Below are positions 25,901 to 64,000 of a stretch of 64,000 nt of DNA, piece after piece. The stretch is from Salminus brasiliensis (taxonomy: Eukaryota; Chordata; Actinopteri; Characiformes; Bryconidae). The notes beneath the pieces were generated by a model. The model saw only the letters and a list, made by a program, of their open reading frames with translations. It had not been told where the DNA came from and did no database searches. The translations under genes and the position numbers were made by a program. The stretch covers positions 94,061,339 to 94,125,338 of the forward strand of contig NC_132878.1 in the NCBI RefSeq assembly GCF_030463535.1. Reading direction: 5' to 3'. Positions within the stretch are counted from its first letter, which is position 1. Every line of letters begins with the position of its first letter.

Positions 25901-26938
25901 TAAATTTGTTAGTTTGTTATAGATAACCGGCTAAAAATTCATGTCAGTGTAATTATATATATATATAATGATACCTCATTTTCAAATGAAGAACAATGCT
26001 GAAAAACAACAAAAATGGAAAAAATATAGATACAATTTACATAAATATATATAAATATTTTTTTATTTATTCATTATTATTATTTTCTAGTAATATTCTC
26101 TTTCTCACTTCTCATTGAAACAAGTGGAGGAATTGTGTGAAAGTACAGATTCTAAACTTTAAATCCTCACCACACACTGCAAACAATTAACGTAATTAAC
26201 TTTTAAGATCTACTAAAAACTAAAATAAGCTACTATGTGAAAAACTCGAGAGACAGTAAATCAGGCCTTAATTACATAAAAACAACAAGCAAGTTTATTT
26301 ATTAAATGAAATATAATACACATAGTACTATAATTTATTAATATATTATTGGTATAATACATAATAGTAAAATTAATAATATTAAAATGTATAATATTAA
26401 CTAATAATGAATTATAATTGTATGATATTTTGGCTTTAAAAGTTAAATTGATGCACAAAGGGCCAAGTATGAATATTTTATGTAAATATGTAATAAATTT
26501 CATACCACAAATCTTAAAAAATCATTGTATATTTGCATTGTGGCTCAGCTACTAATACAATATCAGAAGGCCTGCACTGTTTCCCATTCCTGCTGCTCGA
26601 GGTTACTTAACAACTCTGTGTGATTTGAGACGCATGTATTAGTCATGCACTTAAATTCTGATGTTTCTGCTCAGTTCTTGTCTTCAACCATATTGAGCCC
26701 AACTCTTTATCTGACTGTGTTTCCGTCTTGCCGTTTTCCAGACCGGACAGGTATTGAGGACGTGAGCTCCGTGGAGGCTCTGCAGGAGAATCTGATCAGG
26801 GCCTTGAGGAACCTCATCATGAGGAACCACTCCAACGAGGCGGCCATCTTCACCAAGCTGCTCCTCAAGCTCCCGGAGCTGCGCTCCCTCAACAACATGC
26901 ACTCCGAGGAGCTCCTAGCCTTTAAGGTCCACCCTTAA
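17446..26938 (+). CDS. nr1d2: Nuclear receptor Rev-erb beta (NR1D2), complete, 8 coding exons
   Basis: Heme-regulated nuclear receptor that binds RORE/Rev-DR2 DNA sites and represses transcription with NCoR-type corepressors, giving rhythm to clock and metabolic genes. Exons: 17446-17461, 20440-20661, 20906-20994, 21261-21405, 23494-24023, 24136-24321, 25605-25815, 26742-26938; all GT-AG, phases agree, 531 residues. Order: short A/B region with GVIAYICSS; two zinc fingers at residues 88-155 ([14 protein letters not shown].., then [10 protein letters not shown]); Ser/acidic hinge; ligand-binding domain from about 335. Heme ligands Cys336 (VCPM) and His520 (NNMHSEE) are kept. The C-terminus LLAFKVHP matches NR1D2 rather than NR1D1 and ends before an AF-2 helix, as is usual for Rev-erbs. 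The start is the only ATG with an in-phase donor: MATKP then A|GVIAY. Which teleost ohnolog (a or b) is unresolved. Convergent with nek10. Confidence 0.97.
17660..17995. repeat. GT/CA microsatellites around the intron-1 cluster
   Basis: (GT)n at about 17660-17684, (CA)n at about 17878-17911 and (TA)n(CA)n at about 17961-17995 bracket the GC-rich cluster. Further (CA)n lies at 17094-17128. Confidence 0.9.
17764..17854. promoter_or_regulatory. nr1d2: Candidate clock-type regulatory cluster in nr1d2 intron 1
   Basis: In 91 bases, GC-rich unlike its surroundings: inverted CCAAT box ATTGG (17764-17768), CRE half-site TGACG (17783-17787), D-box/C/EBP-like TTGCATAA (17794-17801), palindromic E-box CACGTG (17826-17831), and minus-strand TATGTGGGTCA (17844-17854), a full match to the RORE consensus WAWNTRGGTCA. 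Rev-erb genes are known targets of CLOCK/BMAL1 (E-boxes), PAR-bZIP factors (D-boxes) and ROR/Rev-erb (ROREs). Function here is inferred from motifs. Confidence 0.5.
17996..20439 (+). other. nr1d2 intron 1, distal part
   Basis: AT-rich. It contains four copies of a dispersed repeat whose signature is catttctattggtccattc atc preceded by 'tttacaggagga' and 'gaagtcagtgtaaaa' themes (near 18005-18060, 18470-18630, 18780-18905 and 19170-19280). It also has (TA)n at 20119-20149 and an aaataaa-rich run at 20220-20370. No coding exon seen. Confidence 0.6.
20440..20661 (+). CDS. nr1d2: nr1d2 coding exon 2: A/B region
   Basis: Acceptor tttttacatag, donor ACGA|gtacgt. Encodes [17 protein letters not shown] and a Ser/Pro-rich stretch, ending SGIT plus one base. 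GVIAY is the family's N-terminal signature. Confidence 0.95.
20906..20994 (+). CDS. nr1d2: nr1d2 coding exon 3: first zinc finger
   Basis: Acceptor ttctgcag, donor AAG|gtaaga. Carries the first four zinc cysteines and the P-box start: [20 protein letters not shown] followed by CK. Confidence 0.98.
21261..21405 (+). CDS. nr1d2: nr1d2 coding exon 4: second zinc finger
   Basis: Acceptor gttttccag, donor GATG|gtgagc. Begins [16 protein letters not shown] and ends [16 protein letters not shown], nearly invariant in Rev-erbs. Confidence 0.98.
21480..23430. repeat. GATA/GACA microsatellite complex in nr1d2 intron 4
   Basis: Nearly 2 kb of agac/agat tetranucleotides interspersed with a recurring word, gatatactgtagatagatag atgga. 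Blocks of about 150-200 bases repeat (for example ggctagaaatatggacagac at 22503 and 22686). The minus-strand 'LSVCLSIYL' frames are an artefact of the repeat. It fills most of the 2088-base intron 4. Confidence 0.95.
23494..24023 (+). CDS. nr1d2: nr1d2 coding exon 5: DBD C-terminal extension and hinge
   Basis: Acceptor attcctccag, donor CTG|gtgagt. Begins [16 protein letters not shown], the extension that reads the A/T-rich 5' half of a RORE, followed by Ser-rich and acidic stretches (DSGEEDT) of low conservation. Ends GGNRGHL. Confidence 0.96.
24136..24321 (+). CDS. nr1d2: nr1d2 coding exon 6: start of ligand-binding domain
   Basis: Acceptor tttttccag, donor GAG|gtaaga. VCPMNTSP carries the heme-ligand Cys (residue 336). 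[20 protein letters not shown] and [12 protein letters not shown] are standard helix 3-5 text. Confidence 0.97.
24322..25604 (+). other. nr1d2 intron 6
   Basis: AT-rich and without exons. A dispersed repeat fragment near 25045-25260 begins gttcaagtttcaggtttatt tgtc. Confidence 0.6.
25605..25815 (+). CDS. nr1d2: nr1d2 coding exon 7: ligand-binding domain core
   Basis: Acceptor tgtgtgcag, donor GCTG|gtaaga. Reads [20 protein letters not shown] to [16 protein letters not shown] plus one base. Confidence 0.97.
25816..26741 (+). other. nr1d2 intron 7
   Basis: AT-rich, no repeat of note beyond a short (TA)n near 25960. No exon seen. Confidence 0.6.
26742..26938 (+). CDS. nr1d2: nr1d2 coding exon 8 and stop
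   Basis: Acceptor cgttttccag. Reads [20 protein letters not shown] to [16 protein letters not shown], then TAA at 26936-26938. His520 is the second heme ligand. No helix 12 follows. Confidence 0.98.
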
Positions 26939-27156
26939 CTCCGGGATCAACCTTCCCCTTCCTCCCGTGGACCAAAAACGGGGTTGTACAATTCTGTCCT
27001 GAATGTATTTACTGCAAGCATTTTGGGGGTCCAAGCACCAAAGGTGCAGGAAGCCCTTTTATTTTTTTTTTTGTATTATTGATATTATTATTATTGTGGT
27101 TATTTTAAAGGCGTTAGGAACAGAGTGTTGGAAATGCTGTATTTTTTTTTTGTGTG

Positions 27157-27190
<34 letters not shown>

Positions 27191-28625
27191 ATATATAGAA
27201 GTATGTTTTTTTCCCGATCATTGCACTTATTTGGGTTTGCAGTATTTGCAATGTAGAGACGTGTCACTGCTTAAAGGACGTTGAGACACTGAATGCTATC
27301 GAGACCCGTTCTGATCACGGCACAGAACCACTGCTGTTATCTTACCACGTATCGAGTATTATCACGGTCACGCAAAAACATCTGAACATTTTCTCCATTT
27401 TTGTCGTGTTTCACGTTTCGACATAATGTGGATCTGCGTGATGTTCCTGACATCATGTCAGAATCCCACGATGAATGGACCAATAGAAATGCTCTGAAGT
27501 GGCTTGGAATAAAATCTTTTTCCTTTGACTTCCATTGAAAGTTAAGAAGGTTTTTTCCTCCTCCTGTAAAGTTGCCGTTTTGGAGATTTTGGAGTTTTTG
27601 CGTGACGTGATGATATTTTAGTGCCCAGACGAAGGTTGTTTCCTATGCTTATGCTTTATGCACTACTCTTTACGCCTGTGAGGAATAGAGAGGATATTAT
27701 CACCGTTTTTTAATCTATGTGCAATAGGTGCTAATGCATGCTTATGTGTAGTAGAGTAGCTCGGTGTGGTATCTGCTCAAGTTTGCTTGCTTGTTTGTTG
27801 GTTTGTTGGTTGGTTTATTTACTTTGCGTCCTTTGGAAATCTCCAAATGTCACCATTGGGTCTCGTTTGTCTGTGTATACTGTTTATTTTTTTCAATATT
27901 GTTTATTATTTTATTCATGAATGTATGACGGCTAGCAGCCAGGATGCACATTGGCGTTGCTTTTGCTTTGTGTTTGTTGCACGCGCTGCTTTTTGCACAT
28001 GGTAACGTGGAACAGAACGGAAGCAACAAGCACAACTCGCCATATTTACATATCCTAAACGTCTATGCAGAAGCCCTGAGCCCACAGCGGTATGACACAG
28101 ACCTGCACTCCCTGGCCTGTTGACTTAAAGGACTGAATGGGGTCAATGGGATTGGAAAGGCATGGGTTCAGTATTCGGTATTCATGTCGCCATGCTTCCT
28201 GACCGGCGTCCGTCTTCCATTGCCGAAAAACCATCAGCGGGAACCAACCATGAGCATGAGGTCTGTTTCTGAAGCATAGGAAGCTTTGTACGGATGACTT
28301 ACGACCGCTAATTTAGTCACCGTGACGGACAAGCGGAGACGTTCTTGTGACTCTCTTTATTTTTTTATGATGGTGTTTTATTTAGTCAGATTAGTGAGAG
28401 AGTGGGAGGGTTTACCTGGGCCTCTCCAGCACCACCCCCTCCACTCTTTATCTCTCTATGCAGCTCGACAATGTGGATGAACTTTCCGTACTGAAACCAT
28501 AGCAGAGTTACAGATGTAAAATCATATTCCTCTATATTTGTTCACATCTGTTCCGTTGTGTACATCTATTTCAGATCTCTATAGATAGTGTATGAATAAA
28601 TATCTATTAGTGAAATGTTGAACAA
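26939..28625 (+). other. nr1d2: Probable nr1d2 3' untranslated region
   Basis: No frame of interest follows the stop. It contains T-rich runs, a (TA)n near 27160-27197, and an inverted copy of the intron-1 dispersed repeat at about 27410-27610. The extent is inferred from the polyadenylation signal at 28595. Confidence 0.55.
28595..28600 (+). terminator. nr1d2: Candidate poly(A) signal of nr1d2
   Basis: AATAAA about 1.66 kb after the stop, followed by a T/GT-rich stretch (gttgaacaaggtttctgctt tctcttt). An earlier AATAAA (27508-27513) lies inside a dispersed repeat. Confidence 0.45.
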
Positions 28626-29195
28626 GGTTTCTGCTTTCTCTTTTCAGTCATCAGTTCAATTCAATCAGTAACAAACAGCTCTTAGTTTTTATTTGTATGA
28701 ATTTTACATTAAACAGCCACTTTCTGAACTGTGAAGTATTAAGTGGCTGCTCCTGTAGAGAAGCAGCAATGGGCCAAAGGTTTTACTTTTATTGTTTACT
28801 AACTTACAAATATAAAAATCATACCTTTTTATTCCAAATTTGGAGGAAAATGATAAATGAATATTTTAACAATAAGCCATTATTATAGGACAAGAAGTCC
28901 TTATGTTGAGATGCTAAGTAATTCCAAAAGAATCTTTTTAGATATTAATTTTAAATCGTCACAAAGTAATTATTCAAAGAACCTGAAAATATTAATATGA
29001 AGTTTAAATTTAATACACTTGGCTGAGGAGAAAAAACAATCTGCTGTAAATTACTTAACAACAGGAGCACATAGAGAGAGAATAATAGTGGGCCAAGCAC
29101 TGACCCATGTTATTACTTACAGACTCTCTTAAATAGTTACTTCAGCATAGTGAAGTCGAAATGCTGAGATCATTGATAAATTTAATTTTTACATG
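28626..29195. other. Intergenic, AT-rich
   Basis: No gene or RNA seen between the two convergent genes. Confidence 0.5.
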
Positions 29196-29420
29196 CTAAG
29201 ACCAAATTTCAAGACCACTGTGTCATTATTTTGAGATACTGTACAATATTCTGTGAAAACAGGTCATCATATTGACATGGTGGGTATTTCATTTGAGATA
29301 CTTATCAAGAAAATGTGATTATTCTTTTTTGAAATCAGAATTTATAGAAAATTAGTCTTTATTTTGACATTGTAATCCATTATTACAGAGATACTAGGTT
29401 ACTAAGTTGATAATAAGTTG

Positions 29421-29486
<66 letters not shown>

Positions 29487-30118
29487 CATAACTACAATGT
29501 TTAACTGAGGTACTAAATTTAAAGTTACTAAATTAAAAAGCCAAATCTTTTAACACTGTAGGTCATTATTATAAATCTGTTGTCAGAACATAATGACTAA
29601 CTCCGATAAGACCAAATTCCAAGACTATTGTGTCATTATTTTCCAAAGGTATTTGTCACTGTACAGTGTACACTGTACAGCGAAATGTGTCCTCCGCATT
29701 GAACCCATCTGGTAGTGAACACACACTCACACGTGTTAGGGGCAGTGAGTACACACACACACCCAGAGCGGTGGGCAGCCAACTCCAGCGCCCGGGAAGC
29801 AGAGAGGGTAAAGGGCCTTGCTCAAGGGCCCAACAGTGGCAGCTTGCCGAGCCCGGGAATCGAACCCACAACCCTGTTATCGATAGCCTGGCACTCTAAC
29901 CACTGAGCCACCACTGCCCACCACTGAGATACTAAGTCAACATTCTGTAAAAATAGGTCATCATATTGACATGGTGGGTATTTAATTTGAGATACTTATA
30001 AAGAAAATGTGATTATTTAGATATTATTTAGGATTTCAAGAATATTTGTCTATTTTGACATTGTAATCCATTATTACAGAGATACTAGGTTACTAAGTTG
30101 ATACTAAGTTGAAATATT

Positions 30119-30156
<38 letters not shown>

Positions 30157-30390
30157 AACTACAATGTTGAACTGACAAGAAAAGGTAACTAAAACAAAGA
30201 TACTAAAACAAAGCAAGAAAATATCTTATTTAAAGCTCAGTATTTAAGAAAAATCAGTAAAGTCAGTAAATACGAACTTTACGAGTTACTAAATTAAAAA
30301 GCCAAATCTTTTAACACTGTAGGTCATTATTATAATATATCTGTTGTCAGAAGCATAATGACTAACTCAGATCAGAATGAGCTTCCAACC
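29196..30390. repeat. Local tandem duplication split by a SINE
   Basis: Copy 1 (about 29196-29640) and copy 2 (about 29923-30390) share, in order: ggtcatcatattgacatggt ggg, tgacattgtaatccattatt acagagatactagg, a (TA)n run, aaacataactacaatgtt, and ccaaatcttttaacactgta ggtcattat. The (TA)n is about 60 bases in copy 1 and 30 in copy 2. Confidence 0.85.
29648..29921 (-). mobile_element. Full-length tRNA-derived SINE
   Basis: On the minus strand: GTGGCTCAGTGGTTAGAGTG (box A), GGTTGTGGGTTCGATTCCCG (box B), body CCACTGTTGGGCCCTTGAGC AAGGCCC, and a tail ending in a GTACACTGTACAGTGACAAA palindrome. Pol III type boxes show descent from a tRNA. It is not itself a tRNA gene: there is no intact cloverleaf. 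Confidence 0.85.
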
Positions 30391-31190
30391 TCAATCAAAT
30401 CAAACTATACAGAAAAAAACATTTTTTTTGAGTTTGAGTATTTATTCAGTAGTTCAGATTGTTCAGTAGCACAGATACAGATTGCACCCTCACACTCCAG
30501 TGTATAAACGAGCTGGAGATAAAGTGCATAGTTCAGCCTGAGATTTCAAATAAAAGAGACTCTTCTGAAGAACAGCCCAAAGAAAGAAAGATCCCCACAG
30601 GTCACCTACAGCCCTCATTAAGTGCTGAGGCTCTACTAACCTGCAGTTAAAACCACAGCAACCTCAAATTATGACGTCTGGACGTCTGGAAGTCTGGACG
30701 TCACGAACACTGCAAACACTGGTCCAACAGCTAGCCGTGCACAGTAAGCATGCTAGCATGTAAACAGTGCAGAAGGACAGCATTTTGGACAGCAAGTGGT
30801 CTGTCTGAAGTGAGCAGTCCCTCTGAGAATGTCCCAGCTTATTAAGGGTGTTTTCCACTTTAGCATGCAGGAACTGGGCTAATCAGTGCTGGCCGTGCGC
30901 CGGGGCGCTGAAGCTCAAGTCCTTGACTGCGAAAAAGGGGAAAATGAATGGCTCTTACATCTCCTTGAGATGTCTTGCCGTCTTACAGTCTTACAGTCTT
31001 GCAGGCCATTGCATCACTTGCACTTTGTAGGTGTCTCAGCAGGCGTAACACGTGAAGTCATGGGCTAGCAGCTCTGCTCTTTCCCGTTCTTGTCTCTGAC
31101 TCAGTCCTACAAACCACAGAAAGGGTGAGTCAACTGCGACTGGTGGGAGGAAAGCAGGAACACAGACAAAAACACCCTCTTTTCCAAAGA
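30391..31190. other. Intergenic and probable nek10 3' UTR
   Basis: No coding content. A minus-strand AATAAA (plus TTTATT at 30441-30446) is a possible nek10 poly(A) signal about 745 bases beyond its stop. A short (gacgtctg)n tandem lies near 30673-30703. Confidence 0.4.
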
Positions 31191-63928
<32,738 letters not shown>

Positions 63929-64000
63929 CTGAAATCAGTGATAAGTAAAAAAAATCATTTAAATAATGAGCATTTTGTGCCCTATTTTAACAATCTCCAT

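Noticed and set aside
29840..29921. tRNA gene on the minus strand
   Set aside because: Box A and B are present but the cloverleaf is not intact and the same text recurs with a common body: a SINE head.
29949..29959. RORE-like aaaataggtca
   Set aside because: Inside an intergenic duplicated repeat whose other copy has lost it, and far from a promoter.

Overview
The window is vertebrate nuclear DNA, almost certainly from a ray-finned fish and probably an otophysan (characin/catfish-like). Evidence: intron-containing genes with GT-AG junctions, tRNA-derived SINEs, Tc1/mariner remnants, short terminal-inverted-repeat elements, abundant (CA)n/(TA)n/(GATA)n microsatellites and several kilobase-scale minisatellites. 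No prokaryotic operon, CRISPR array or intact mobile gene was found.

Two protein-coding genes are supported. (1) nr1d2 (Rev-erb beta), + strand, 8 coding exons from ATG 17446 to stop 26938, complete, 531 residues. It encodes a heme-binding nuclear receptor that represses transcription in the circadian clock; both zinc-finger exons, the ligand-domain exons, the two heme ligands and the family C-terminus without an AF-2 helix are readable. (2) nek10, - strand, 30 coding exons from 63928 down to a stop at 31191. It is truncated at its 5' end by the window edge; the 927 visible residues contain armadillo-type repeats, a complete protein kinase domain and the C-terminal tail. I traced all exons by splice sites, continuous phase and remembered similarity to human NEK10. 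The genes are convergent, with stop codons about 4.3 kb apart.

Layout: 1-16.7 kb has no gene I can support and is mostly repeats (a 28-33-bp minisatellite, a 63-bp minisatellite, a CA/CT-rich 29/35-bp minisatellite, an array apparently grown from a transposon terminal repeat, SINE and MITE copies). 16.8-17.9 kb is the nr1d2 promoter and first exon, with a candidate clock-type regulatory cluster in intron 1. 17.4-28.6 kb is nr1d2, including about 1.9 kb of GATA/GACA repeat in intron 4. 28.6-31.2 kb is intergenic, with a local tandem duplication. 31.2-64 kb is nek10, whose introns hold a 2-kb 31-bp minisatellite, a broken Tc1-like transposon, two SINE families, other minisatellites and local duplications.

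The genes are not an operon. nr1d2 is a clock and metabolic repressor; nek10 is a kinase linked to DNA-damage checkpoints and, in mammals, to motile cilia. I found no undescribed multi-gene system. The observations most worth checking are the E-box/RORE cluster in nr1d2 intron 1, the array derived from a transposon end, and the duplications inside nek10 introns.
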